From Streptomyces cellulosae (lineage in GTDB: Bacteria; Actinomycetota; Actinomycetes; Streptomycetales; Streptomycetaceae): 64,000 bases of DNA. Where the stretch lies: contig BNBH01000006.1 of NCBI GenBank assembly GCA_014655195.1, forward strand, positions 90,097 to 154,096, read 5' to 3'. The first letter of the stretch is position 1. The number at the start of each line of letters is the position of its first letter. This document shows positions 14,763-23,449 of the stretch, one piece after another. The translations under genes and the position numbers were made by a program. The notes under the pieces are model-generated. The model searched no databases, was not told where the DNA came from, and saw only the letters and a program-made list of their open reading frames with translations.

Positions 14763-16280
14763 ATGGCGTCGTCCGCCTCGACAGCCCGTCCGTCCCGTGA
14801 CTCCTCCGGCCTCCGGGCCCGGCTCACCATCCCCGTCCTGGCCTACGGCGGCATCCTCATGGCGGTCATGCAGACGGTCGTCGTGCCGTTGCTCCCCGAC
14901 CTGCCCCGGCTGACCGGCGCGTCGGCGTCCGCCGTTTCCTGGATGGTGACCGCGTCCCTGCTCTCGGGCGCCGTCCTCACCCCCGTCCTGGGCCGCGCCG
15001 GCGACATGTACGGCAAGCGCCGCGTGCTGCTGCTGTCCCTCGCCCTGATGACCGCCGGCTCGGTGGTCTGCGCGCTCACCGCCGACATCGCGCTGCTCAT
15101 CACCGCCCGCGCGCTGCAGGGCGCCGCCGTCTCCGTCGTACCCCTGTCGATCAGCATCCTCCGCGACGAGCTGCCCCCGGAGCGCCGGAACGGCGCCGTC
15201 GCGCTGATGAGCTCCACCGTCGGCATCGGTGCCGCCCTCGGCCTGCCCGCCGCGGCCCTGATCATCCAGTACGCCGACTGGCACGTCATGTTCTGGGTCA
15301 CCGCCGCCCTCGGCGCCTGCGGCGTCGCACTGATCCGGTGGGCGGTGCCGGAGTCACCGGTGCGTGAGAGCGGCCGCTTCGACGTCACCGGCGCCCTCGG
15401 ACTGGCCGCCGGCCTCGTCTGCCTGCTCCTCGCCGTGTCCCAAGGCGGCACCTGGGGATGGGGGAGTGCCCCGATCGTCGGCCTCTTCGTCGGCGCCGTT
15501 CTCGTCCTCGCCGTCTGGTGGCGCCACCAGCTCCACGCCGACCGCCCCCTCGTGGACCTGCGTCTCGTCTCCCGGCCCCGCGTCGGTCTTTCCCACGTGG
15601 CCGCCCTCCTCACCGGCTTCGCCTTCTACGCCAACACGCTCGTCACCGCGCAGCTCGTGCAGGCCCCCGAGGCCGGCGGCTACGGACTCGGCCTGTCGAT
15701 CGTCCAGACCGGCCTGGTGCTGCTGCCGAGCGGCGTCGTGATGCTGCTGCTGTCCCCGGTCTCCGCCCGCATCTCGGCCGCGCGGGGACCGAGGATCACC
15801 CTCGCCCTGGGCGCCGCCGTCATCGCCCTCGGCTACGGCGTGCGCATCGCCGACAGCCGCTCCCTGGTCATGATCATGGCCGGCGCCACCGTCGTGTCCA
15901 TCGGCACCACCCTCGCCTACTCGGCGCTCCCCGCCCTGATCCTCCGCGCCGTCCCCGCCACGCAGACCGCCTCCGCGAACGGCGTCAACGTCCTCATGCG
16001 CACCGTCGGCCAGGCCGTCTCCAGCGCCGCCGTCGCCGCCGTCCTCGTGCACCACACCAGCCTGGTCGGCGGACTCCCGCTGCCCACCCTGCACGGCTAC
16101 CTCGTGGCCTTCGCCGTCGCCGCAGGCATCGCCCTCGTCGCCGGCGCCGTGGCTCTGCTCATACCGGGCGACGCGGCCTCCGAAGGCGAACCCGTCTCCG
16201 AGGCCGGCCGCGAGAGCGAGCCCACCCGCACGAGAGGCGTCCGGTCCGTCACCGAGGGCACCGCCATGGAGGAAGCGTGA
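14763..16280 (+). CDS. MFS multidrug exporter, DHA2-type
   Basis: Integral membrane drug:proton antiporter of 505 aa. It has the loop motif GRAGDMYGKRRVLL after helix 2 and QGAAVSVVPLSISILRDELP, typical of the DHA2 (EmrB/QacA) branch, with about 14 hydrophobic segments and a hydrophilic C-terminal tail. GGAG lies 6 nt before the ATG at 14763. An in-frame GTG 6 nt upstream is less likely because it is too close to that site. The gene follows a double TetR operator and overlaps tetR by 4 nt, so it is almost certainly the efflux partner of that repressor. The transported drug cannot be told. Confidence 0.9.
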   Translation: MASSASTARPSRDSSGLRARLTIPVLAYGGILMAVMQTVVVPLLPDLPRLTGASASAVSWMVTASLLSGAVLTPVLGRAGDMYGKRRVLLLSLALMTAGSVVCALTADIALLITARALQGAAVSVVPLSISILRDELPPERRNGAVALMSSTVGIGAALGLPAAALIIQYADWHVMFWVTAALGACGVALIRWAVPESPVRESGRFDVTGALGLAAGLVCLLLAVSQGGTWGWGSAPIVGLFVGAVLVLAVWWRHQLHADRPLVDLRLVSRPRVGLSHVAALLTGFAFYANTLVTAQLVQAPEAGGYGLGLSIVQTGLVLLPSGVVMLLLSPVSARISAARGPRITLALGAAVIALGYGVRIADSRSLVMIMAGATVVSIGTTLAYSALPALILRAVPATQTASANGVNVLMRTVGQAVSSAAVAAVLVHHTSLVGGLPLPTLHGYLVAFAVAAGIALVAGAVALLIPGDAASEGEPVSEAGRESEPTRTRGVRSVTEGTAMEEA

Positions 16281-16873
16281 GCACCCGGAACACCCAGCCC
16301 CACGACGAGGCGCCCCGCCCCGCACGACGCGACGCCGAGGCGACCAAGGCGGCCATCCTCCGCGCCGCCCGCTACTTCCTCGCCCGCCAGGCCCACGCCG
16401 ACATCACCCTCAAGGCGGTCGCGGAGCGCGCCGGGGTCAGCCCGCCGCTCGTCCTGAAGTACTTCGGCAACAAGGACGCCGTCTTCGCCCGCGTGATGTC
16501 CTTCGAGGAGGACGCGGCGGCCCTCCTCGACGCGCCCCTCGACGACCTGGGCCGGCACATGGTCCGGCACGTCCTGGTCAGCCAGCGCGAGCACGGCTCG
16601 GACCCGCTCCTGCGGATCGCGTTCGCGCCGCTCCAGGGGGACCACGGCGACGTCCTGCGCGCCAACTTCCGCGCCCAGGTCACCAGTCGGCTCGCCGCCC
16701 GCCTCCCCGGCCCCGACGCGGGCCTGCGTGCCGAACTCGCCCTGGCCGCACTCCTCGGCCTGGGCGTGATGTGCGGCATCGCCCGCGGAACGGACGTGAG
16801 GTCGACGCCCGTCGAGGAAACAGTCGAACGCTACGGCCCGCTCGTCCAGGCCCAGTTGACGTCGAAAGGGTGA
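16277..16873 (+). CDS. TetR family transcriptional regulator
   Basis: 198-aa repressor. The N-terminal HTH has the TetR pattern: RDAEATKAAILRAARYFLA, DITLKAVAERAGVSPPLVLK and YFGNKDAVFARVM (residues about 18-70). The C-terminal helical domain would bind the inducer. GTG at 16277 overlaps the exporter stop (GTGA), so the two are co-translated, and the paired palindrome at 14686-14724 is the likely autoregulated operator. Confidence 0.92.
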   Translation: MSTRNTQPHDEAPRPARRDAEATKAAILRAARYFLARQAHADITLKAVAERAGVSPPLVLKYFGNKDAVFARVMSFEEDAAALLDAPLDDLGRHMVRHVLVSQREHGSDPLLRIAFAPLQGDHGDVLRANFRAQVTSRLAARLPGPDAGLRAELALAALLGLGVMCGIARGTDVRSTPVEETVERYGPLVQAQLTSKG

Positions 16874-16971
16874 CCGAGTGACCCGCCTGAACCCGGGCGC
16901 ACTCCGGGGAGGCGCGGTCGCGCGCTACAGGTGACCGATGACTTCCCGCGACGAACCAGGTCTGCCCTCAC

Positions 16972-17589
16972 ATGACCCACATCATCGCCGACATCTCGAT
17001 CTCCCTCGACGGCTACGTGACCGGCCCCGACCCCGGTCTGCACAACGGCCTCGGCAACGGCGGGGAGGGCCTGCACACCTGGGCCTTCTCGGACGACCCG
17101 GAGGATCGCCGTATCGTCCGGGAGACGACCGAACGCTCCGGCGCCGTCGTCCTGGGCCGCAACCTCTTCGACATCGTCGACGGCCCGAAGGGCTGGAACG
17201 ACGAGACCGGCTACGGCGCGCGCGAGGCCGGCAAGCCGTCGCTCGTCGTCGTGACGAGCGCGCCGCCCGCGTCCGTCCGCACGTCCGACCTGGACTGGAC
17301 GTTCGTCACCACCGGGGTGCGCGACGCCGTCGCCGTCGCACGCGAACGCGCGGAGGCGGCGTCCGCGCGCAGCGGCAAGGACCTCGACGTGTACGTCATG
17401 GGCGGCGGGCTCACGATCAGCTCGGCCCTCGACGCCGGGCTGATCGACGTATTGACCCTGCACATCGCACCCGTGGTCCTGGGCGGCGGCACACCCCTCT
17501 TCACCGGCGGGGTGCCGCACACCCTTACGCAGCGAAGCGTGCTCCGCACGCCGACGGCGACCCACATCGCCTACGACGTACCCCGCTGA
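16972..17589 (+). CDS. Dihydrofolate reductase-like (RibD C-terminal) family protein
   Basis: 205-aa NADPH-dependent reductase fold of the RibD_C/DHFR-like family common in actinobacteria; most members have no known substrate. Signs are DISISLDGYVTGPD at the N-terminus, VVLGRNLFD, the cofactor loop VMGGGLTISSALDAGLID and PVVLGGGTPLFTGG. The Shine-Dalgarno is poor, but the ATG at 16972 begins exactly at the conserved first strand. It stands alone after tetR with a gap of 98 nt. Probably a housekeeping or stress oxidoreductase rather than true folate enzyme. Confidence 0.88.
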   Translation: MTHIIADISISLDGYVTGPDPGLHNGLGNGGEGLHTWAFSDDPEDRRIVRETTERSGAVVLGRNLFDIVDGPKGWNDETGYGAREAGKPSLVVVTSAPPASVRTSDLDWTFVTTGVRDAVAVARERAEAASARSGKDLDVYVMGGGLTISSALDAGLIDVLTLHIAPVVLGGGTPLFTGGVPHTLTQRSVLRTPTATHIAYDVPR

Positions 17590-17593
17590 CCGA

Positions 17594-17794
17594 CCCGGCG
17601 GCACCGCCCGCCACGGCACCAAGCCGATCGCCGGCACCGTCGACGAAAGCTGCCTGCGCGAGTGGTACCGGCCGCGCGACCTCCTGCCCGGCGGCATTGA
17701 AACGGTCGTCACCGCCGAGAGCGCGCTGCACGGCACCGTCGACCGCATCATGCGCGAAACGGTCCTCGACTTCCTTGCCGTCTCTGACTGCTGA
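17594..17794 (+). pseudogene. C-terminal gene remnant
   Basis: Sixty-six sense codons without a start, ending at 17794, read as protein: GTKPIAGTVDESCLREWYRP, RDLLPGGIETVV and HGTVDRIMRETVLDFL. Composition and codon bias fit coding sequence, and the upstream part is missing because the frame begins just after the DHFR-like gene. I do not recognise the family. It is most simply the 3' scar of a deleted gene. Confidence 0.4.
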
Positions 17795-17900
17795 CGGAGC
17801 GCCATAGGCCACGGCGAGCAAACGACGGCACTCCGCCCCCGGAGTTCATATTTTCTTCACATAGCAGATACAGTTCGTGCTTCAACTAGCGCCCGGGGGC

Positions 17901-18359
17901 ATGATGACCAATCCGTATACGACCGGAGGCCGCACCGCGCCGAAGTGGGCGCGCAAGCGGTACGTGCTGCCGGCGCTCTTCCTCGCCTTCTGCATGGGCA
18001 TCGCGGCGAGCGGCGAGGACAGCAGCGCGAAGGGCGACGCGAAACCCCTGGCGGCCAAGGCTCAGCCGTCGGCGACCGTCACCGCGACGGTGACGGCCAC
18101 GCCGCCCGCGGAAGCGGAACCCGCCCCGACCGTGACGGTCACGGAGACCGAGACGGCCAGGGTGAAGGTGAAGGTCACCAAGACCGTGACCGCGGAGCCC
18201 GCCGAGGACGACTACAGCGGCGGTGGGGGAGGGGGCGGCAGCGTCTACTACGAGAACTGCTCCGCCGCCCGGGCCGCCGGTGCGGCGCCCGTGCACGTCG
18301 GTGACCCGGGCTACGGCAGCCACCTCGACCGCGACGGTGACGGCACGGGCTGCGAGTAG
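17901..18359 (+). CDS. Membrane-anchored excalibur calcium-binding domain protein
   Basis: 152 aa. A short cytoplasmic N-terminus (MMTNPYTTGG) is followed by one hydrophobic segment (YVLPALFLAFCMGIAA, about residues 21-36), a Thr/Val/Pro-rich extended linker with repeated TVT(A/E) units, a run of glycines, and a C-terminal excalibur domain (YYENCSAARAAGAAPVHVGD, then YGSHLDRDGDGTGCE) with its paired Cys and DRDGDG calcium loop. The protein should face the outside of the cell. A longer in-frame start at 17877 exists, but GGGGG lies just before the ATG at 17901 and the longer version adds nothing conserved. Confidence 0.85.
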   Translation: MMTNPYTTGGRTAPKWARKRYVLPALFLAFCMGIAASGEDSSAKGDAKPLAAKAQPSATVTATVTATPPAEAEPAPTVTVTETETARVKVKVTKTVTAEPAEDDYSGGGGGGGSVYYENCSAARAAGAAPVHVGDPGYGSHLDRDGDGTGCE

Positions 18360-18516
18360 AACGGGCCGGGCATAGGCGGGGCCCCGCGTGGCACTCGTCC
18401 GATGCGGGCGGCGCCCGCTGCCACCGGGGGCGCCGCGACCGTACACGAAGAGCCGCCGAGGATGAGGACGGTGCCGACATGACCGGGAACAGCCCCGCCC
18501 ACCGCGGACGCGGGTC

Positions 18517-18825
18517 ATGAAGCGCGGCAAGCGGTACGCCGTCGCCGCCTCCGGTCAGTGGACCGACGAGGAGGAGGGCCGCCGCAGGCTGCCCGCCGGG
18601 GAGGTCCACGCCTGGGAGCCGGGCCGCAACGAGACCGTCTGCGGCCTGTCCCTCAGCCGCTCACGCCTCGTCCGCTTCTCGCACGTCAACTGGCCCGACA
18701 CGTTCCCCGAGTCGGGCGGCGCGGCCGACAAGGTGCGGCGGGTGTGCCCGCGTTGCGCGTCGGTGGCCGGACGCCGAGGCAGTGACGCGCGCCCACGCTG
18801 GGTGCGCGTCCGCCCCCGCCCATGA
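18517..18825 (+). CDS. Small conserved-looking hypothetical protein with CxxC
   Basis: 102 aa, basic, cytoplasmic. It has a single Cys in NETVCGLSLSRSRLVRFSHV and a CPRC pair near residue 77, which together could form a zinc site. Between them is the aromatic stretch WPDTFPESGG. The C-terminus is a basic tail. I recognise the general type from streptomycetes but know no function. It converges on recQ with a 15-nt gap. Confidence 0.7.
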   Translation: MKRGKRYAVAASGQWTDEEEGRRRLPAGEVHAWEPGRNETVCGLSLSRSRLVRFSHVNWPDTFPESGGAADKVRRVCPRCASVAGRRGSDARPRWVRVRPRP

Positions 18826-18840
18826 CATGAGCGCCGCGGC

Positions 18841-20493
18841 TCACGCGCCGGTCAGCAGGTCACCCTCCTCGACGGCCGACAACGACAGCGTCTTGTAGCC
18901 GACCTGCTCGAACAGCACGGTGACGCGGTCGTCCTCCATGTGCATCACGGTGCCGGCACCCCAATCGGCGTGCTGCACACGCTCGTTGGGTACGTACGGC
19001 CCGGCCTCCCCGGCCGGGGACGCGTGGTCGGACGCAGCGGGCTCGTCGTCCAGCCGCTCGCACATGTCGCACCGCCCGCACGGCGAGTCGAGCTGCTCGC
19101 CGAAGTAGCCGAGCAGATACCGGCGGCGGCAGCTCGGCGTCTCGGCGTACCCGCGCATCATCTCGATGCGCGAGCGGTCGATACGGCGCCGCTGTTCGAA
19201 CACCTCCGCCGCAGCCTCCGCGGCGTCCTCCGCCGACCACCCGGCCACGGCCCGCACCGCACGCCGCCGCCCCTCGACGGCCACGGCGCCGGCCTCCTCC
19301 AGCAGGTTGAGCAGGTCGCCGGCCTTCCGGCGCGACAACCCGCACAACTCCGCCGTACGACTGCGGCTCTGCGGCGCGTCCTGCTGGAACAGCGTGCTCA
19401 TGATCCGCCGCAGCGCCTCGCTGTCCAGCGACTTGGACGTGAGGAACTTCTGCAGCCCCAGATCCTCGGGCCGGTAGAACAGCACGGCGTCGGCCGCCTC
19501 CCCGTCCCGGCCGGCCCGCCCGACCTCCTGGTAGTAGGAGTCCAGCGACTCGGGCACGGACGCGTGCGCGACGAACCGTACGTCCGGCTTGTCGATGCCC
19601 ATCCCGAACGCCGAGGTGGCGACGACCACGGCGGGAGCTCCCTCCATGAATCCGTCCTGGATCCGCCGCCGCTCGGCCGCCCTCAGCCCCGCGTGATACG
19701 CCTCGGCGTCCACCCCGTCCTCACGGAGCCGCTCCGCGTACGCCTCGGCGTCCTTGCGAGTGGCGGTGTAGAGGATGCCGGGTGCGGGAGCGGCGGCGGT
19801 CCAGCGGGAGACGGCCTCTCGCTTGGAGGGGTCGTCGGTGTACGTGTGCACGCTCAGCTGGATGGCGGGCCGGTCCGTGCCGGTGGTCACGAGGTGGGGG
19901 TCGCGCATGTGCAGGTGCTCGACGATGTCCTCCCGGACGGGGGCCGCGGCGGTCGCGGTGAGCGCGAGAACAGGCGGCCGGCCCAGCCGCTCGGCGGCCT
20001 CACCGAGGGTGAGGTAGTCCGGCCGGAAGTCGTGCCCCCAGGCGGACACGCAGTGGGCCTCGTCGACGACGAACAGCGACGGCCGCAGCTCACGCAGCCG
20101 CTCCAGGACGTCCTTCCTGGCGAGCTGCTCGGGGGAGAGGAACAGGTACTCGGCGTCACCGTCCTCCACGGCCTGCCAGCCCTCGTCCGTCACCGACTGC
20201 GACTGGGCGGAGTTCACGGCGACGGCGTCCGGGGCCTCACTGTCGCGCAGCCCCGTGACCTGGTCACGCTGAAGGGCGATCAACGGCGACACGACGACGG
20301 TGGGGCCGCCGAGCAGCACGGTCGGCACCTGGTAGATCGCCGACTTCCCGGAGCCGGTCGGCATCACGACCAGCACGTCCCGGCCGTCCAGCAGCCCCTG
20401 CATCGCCTCGGCCTGCTCCGTGCCGAGATCACTCCACCCGAACCGCTCACGCGCCACCCGCCGCAGCTCGGCCCCCCGCTCCCGCTCATCCAT
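18841..20493 (-). CDS. recQ: RecQ family ATP-dependent DNA helicase
   Basis: 3'-5' DNA helicase of 550 aa involved in repair and recombination. Motif 0 (FGWSDLGTEQAEAM), Walker A (MPTGSGKS, 44-51), DEAH box (VVDEAHCVSAWGHDFRPDY), motif IV-VI (QEVGRAGRDG) and the RecQ zinc-binding domain (YFGEQLDSPCGRCDMC) are all present. The C-terminus lacks a clear HRDC domain and instead ends in a beta-rich module (VQHADWGAGTVMHMEDDRVT), as in several actinobacterial RecQ proteins. AAAGGG precedes the ATG. A small DNA-binding-type gene lies 108 nt upstream on the same strand. Confidence 0.94.
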   Translation of the reverse strand: MDERERGAELRRVARERFGWSDLGTEQAEAMQGLLDGRDVLVVMPTGSGKSAIYQVPTVLLGGPTVVVSPLIALQRDQVTGLRDSEAPDAVAVNSAQSQSVTDEGWQAVEDGDAEYLFLSPEQLARKDVLERLRELRPSLFVVDEAHCVSAWGHDFRPDYLTLGEAAERLGRPPVLALTATAAAPVREDIVEHLHMRDPHLVTTGTDRPAIQLSVHTYTDDPSKREAVSRWTAAAPAPGILYTATRKDAEAYAERLREDGVDAEAYHAGLRAAERRRIQDGFMEGAPAVVVATSAFGMGIDKPDVRFVAHASVPESLDSYYQEVGRAGRDGEAADAVLFYRPEDLGLQKFLTSKSLDSEALRRIMSTLFQQDAPQSRSRTAELCGLSRRKAGDLLNLLEEAGAVAVEGRRRAVRAVAGWSAEDAAEAAAEVFEQRRRIDRSRIEMMRGYAETPSCRRRYLLGYFGEQLDSPCGRCDMCERLDDEPAASDHASPAGEAGPYVPNERVQHADWGAGTVMHMEDDRVTVLFEQVGYKTLSLSAVEEGDLLTGA

Positions 20494-20601
20494 CGCACAC
20501 GCCCTTTCCAGCCCCTGACCAGTGAGTTCCCGGCCCCGGGTGCCCGGTGTGGGGAAGGGGATGCGCGATACCGCCTACCGCTGTCGCGCGACCCGGGCGA
20601 C

Positions 20602-20805
20602 TCAGCCCTCCGGCTCCCGCGGCTTGGCGTCGACCTCGCGCAACCCCTGCTCCCCGAGCCCGGTACGCGCCTCCGTACGGTGCCCGCGGGCGATGTAGTC
20701 CCGCACGATCGCCTCGACGGCGTCCTGCGGCGATCCGATCCCTGCCAGGACCATCACCTCCACCACGAGTTCGGCGTCCAGACTGATGCTGACCTTGGCC
20801 ACCAT
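20602..20805 (-). CDS. CopG/VapB-like ribbon-helix-helix protein
   Basis: 67 aa. KVSISLDAELVVEVM is the beta-strand and first helix of a ribbon-helix-helix or VapB-type antitoxin, followed by SPQDAVEAIVRDYIARGHR as the second helix. GAGGGGGC precedes the ATG. No PIN-domain toxin gene follows in this window, so it is either an orphan antitoxin or a small regulator. It sits between recQ and a region of gene remnants. Confidence 0.7.
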   Translation of the reverse strand: MVAKVSISLDAELVVEVMVLAGIGSPQDAVEAIVRDYIARGHRTEARTGLGEQGLREVDAKPREPEG

Positions 20806-20953
20806 GCCCCCTCGCGTCGCGTTCGTCCCGGCCGCCTCCGAGCCGGCCGGGGCCTGTGCTCGACAGCTTCGCGCACCTGCCCGACCCTACGCATCGACTT
20901 CGCCGCCGCCGACCGCAATCGGCACCGCTGGACACCGGGCATCACCGGACGCG

Positions 20954-21290
20954 TCACCGCCCCGCCGTCACCCCCGGTGCGCTGTGCGTGCGGCTGTTCG
21001 CCGCCGGTGACCGGCCCACGTACGTGTGGAACTGGCGGCGCAGGGCGACCGGGTCGCCGAGACCGCAGGCCTTCGCGATGCGGGCCACGGGCAGGGTCGT
21101 GGATTCCAGGAGATGGCGGGCGCGCGCGAGCCGGCGCCGGGCCGGCCACTTCAGCGGGCTGAGCCCCGTCTCCTGCCGGAAGCGGCGCGTGAACGTACGC
21201 ACACTCATGTGCGCGTGCCGCGCCGTGTCCTCGAGGGTGAGCGACTCGGCCGGCCGCTCCAGCGCCCACTCGCGTCCCAACGCACTCAGC
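20954..21290 (-). pseudogene. AraC/GlxA-type regulator, C-terminal fragment
   Basis: The last 110 residues of an AraC-family activator of the GlxA type: WALERPAESLTLEDTARHAH, MSVRTFTRRFRQETGLSPL and KACGLGDPVALRRQFHTYVG are the two HTH motifs of the DNA-binding domain. The N-terminal DJ-1/PfpI-like domain is missing. The coding frame runs directly into the fragment of an SDR gene at about 21284-21296, so this is the product of a deletion. Confidence 0.75.
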
Positions 21291-21474
21291 CCGGTCCGCC
21301 TTGACCTTGCAGCCGCCGTCTTCGACGACCCGGACGACGTCCTCCGCCGCCTCGTCGTCCTTGGCGTGGTTGAACACCACGGCCGCCCCGTCCGTCCCGG
21401 CACAACCGCTCGACGATGGCCCGCCCGATCCCCCGGGACCCGCCGGTGACAACGGCGGTCGCATCCTTCAACAC
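21286..21474 (-). pseudogene. SDR oxidoreductase, N-terminal fragment with frameshift
   Basis: Start of a short-chain dehydrogenase: DATAVVTGGSRGIGRAIVER carries the TGxxxGIG motif. The frame is then broken by a tandem duplication of GACG (within GACGGACGG); reading on in the corrected frame gives GAAVVFNHAKDDEAAEDVV and EDGGCKVKADRA. The homology stops at about 21290, where the AraC fragment begins. The remaining two thirds of the enzyme, including the catalytic Tyr/Lys, are absent. Confidence 0.72.
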
Positions 21475-21709
21475 GGTTCCCTCCGAGGGTGCACGATGCT
21501 CCGTGAGGTGCGAAGGTACTGGGACGTCGGCCGAAGTCCGGCAGCTTCCGCGGAGCGCGCTACGCGTCTCGGTCGCCGTGATGGGTCCAACGGCTCCGGG
21601 CGGCGCTGTCCTTCATCGATCTCATGTGCAGACCCTGGCCTCGCCAGGCAGTGCACATTCATGATCGGCTGGGACGGTCAGGAGCTCGCACCGCCCACCA
21701 GGAGGAGCC

Positions 21710-22093
21710 GTGTCACAACCCCTCACCCCCGAGGAACAACTCGCCGCCGCGAAGAAGCAGTTGCACATCCCGGCCATCGTCGCCATCTGCGGCTCCACCC
21801 GCTTCATGGCCGAGATGGCCGAGGCCGACCTGCGGGAGACCGTAGCGGGGAGGATCGTCGTCAAGCCGGGTTGCGACCTGAAGTCGCCGAACGCCCTCTG
21901 GGCCGACCCCACAGAGGCCCAGACTCTGAAGGTGCGGCTCGACGCCCTGCACCGGGCGAAGATCCGGCTCGCGGACGAAGTACTCGTGGTCGGCGACTAC
22001 ATAGGGGACAGCACCCGAGCCGAGATCGGCTACGCCCGCTCACTGAACAAGCCGGTACGGTTCACCCACCCCGAAGTCGACCCGGACGCCTGA
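21710..22093 (+). CDS. Hypothetical protein, nucleoside deoxyribosyltransferase-like
   Basis: 127 aa. IVAICGSTRFMAEM at about 22-35 and ADEVLVVGDYIGDSTRAEIG at about 90-109 are reminiscent of nucleoside 2-deoxyribosyltransferase-like and DUF4406-like proteins, in which the first motif binds the nucleotide sugar and the acidic patch is catalytic. No membrane segments. GGAGGAGCC precedes the GTG start. It is a single gene convergent with the broken M23 gene (10-nt gap). A role in nucleotide metabolism is a family-level guess. Confidence 0.72.
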   Translation: MSQPLTPEEQLAAAKKQLHIPAIVAICGSTRFMAEMAEADLRETVAGRIVVKPGCDLKSPNALWADPTEAQTLKVRLDALHRAKIRLADEVLVVGDYIGDSTRAEIGYARSLNKPVRFTHPEVDPDA

Positions 22094-22103
22094 CCGGCCG
22101 CCC

Positions 22104-23225
22104 TCAGCCGCCGGCATTCAGCCAAGCCATCGGGTCCGAGTACTGGCCGTCGAGGATCACCTCGAAGTGGAGGTGCGGGCCGGTGGACAGTCCCGTCGAG
22201 CCGGCCAGCCCCACCGCCTGCCCCGCGGCCAGGCCCTGCCCCGCGCTCACCTGAAGCGCCGACAAGTGGCTGTACGTCGTCTGCAGCCGCTTCCCCTCGA
22301 CCGTGCCGTGGTCGATCACCACCCGTTACCCGTACGCCGGCGTCATTCCCGCGAACTCCACCACCCCGCTCCAGGCCGCCGACACCTGCGCCCCCTGCGG
22401 CGCGTCGAAGTCGACGCCCGTGTGCAGTTTGGTCACCCCCGTCAGCGGGTGCTTGCGCGAACCGAACGGCGAGGTGACGGAGAGGGTGACGACGGGCGAC
22501 TGCAGCCGCGCGCCCGCGGCCGGAGCGCCGCCCTGCTGCTCGGGATTACGCCGGACCAACGCGCTGTACTGCGGCAGCCTCTTCTTCACCTCCGTCACGA
22601 ACAAGCGCGCCGACGACGGGACTTTGCCGGCCTCCGCCACCTCGTCCACCCCCACCGCGTACGCGGCGAGCGTGAGGTCGGCGAGATCGCCGTTCACGGT
22701 GCCCTTGGTGCGCAGCGTGGTCATCCGCTTCGACAAGGAGCAGTCCTGACGCCCCAGCGCCATGATCGCGTCCACCTTGTCGAGGGGCGTGGACGTACCG
22801 TTGCCGTCCTCGTCCCGGCCCCACTTCTTCCAACTGGCAGCGGTGAAACGAGCGATACCCCGCTCGGACAGACTCGCGCTCTCGCTCTGCCACCCGGACA
22901 GCTGGTCGATGTGCGCGGCGAGGAGCGCGGGGGTGACCCCCACGCAGTCGGCCGTCGCTTTGCGCAGCCAGGGGACGTACGAGCCGTCCACATTGCTGAC
23001 GGCGGACTCCGCCTGGCCCGGCGTCCCACCCTGCGGAACGGCCGTCTCACCGCCGACCAGCGAGACGAATGCGAAGACGGCACCGAGCGTCACCACACCC
23101 GGCAGTACGACCAGCAGCCATCCGCCCGGGCCGCGACGGCGCTGCGACACAGCAACAGTCGCCGAGGCGGAGGCAGTTGGGGAAGTCGGCGATGCGGTCT
23201 GTCCCACGCCGTCGCCCTTGGGCAC
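22104..23225 (-). pseudogene. Lytic transglycosylase-like/M23 peptidase interrupted by in-frame TAA
   Basis: A bifunctional cell-wall hydrolase of about 373 codons. GTG at 23225; a Ser/Thr/Ala-rich start, one transmembrane anchor (GWLLVVLPGVVTLGAVFAFV), a transglycosylase-like domain (LLAAHIDQLSGWQSESASLS, GIARFTAASWKKWG) and an M23 (lysostaphin-type) endopeptidase domain beginning SVTSPFGSRKHP and KLHTGVDFDAP. The frame meets TAA at 22326-22328 inside the M23 domain; without any shift it continues RVVIDHGTVEG and reaches the catalytic HLHF motif. A GTG right after the stop could reinitiate but would give a fragment without the first zinc ligands. Nonsense mutation or a base-calling error are both possible. 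Confidence 0.82.
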
Positions 23226-23449
23226 GTTCTGCTGCTCCCACTCTCGGCGGCAGCCCCCGCAGTCAGCAGTCCGGCATGCCTCCCCCGTTCTCGAACACGG
23301 CGAACGCTACGCGCTCCGCGATCGACACGGCACCAGTCACAAGGACCAAGTCACCTGCCCGATGGGGCACCCCGCACAAGGCAGCCGGCACGGCACAGCC
23401 GCCTCCACGGGCAACCCGCCCGCTTCGGACCGACCGGGGCAGACCCCCG

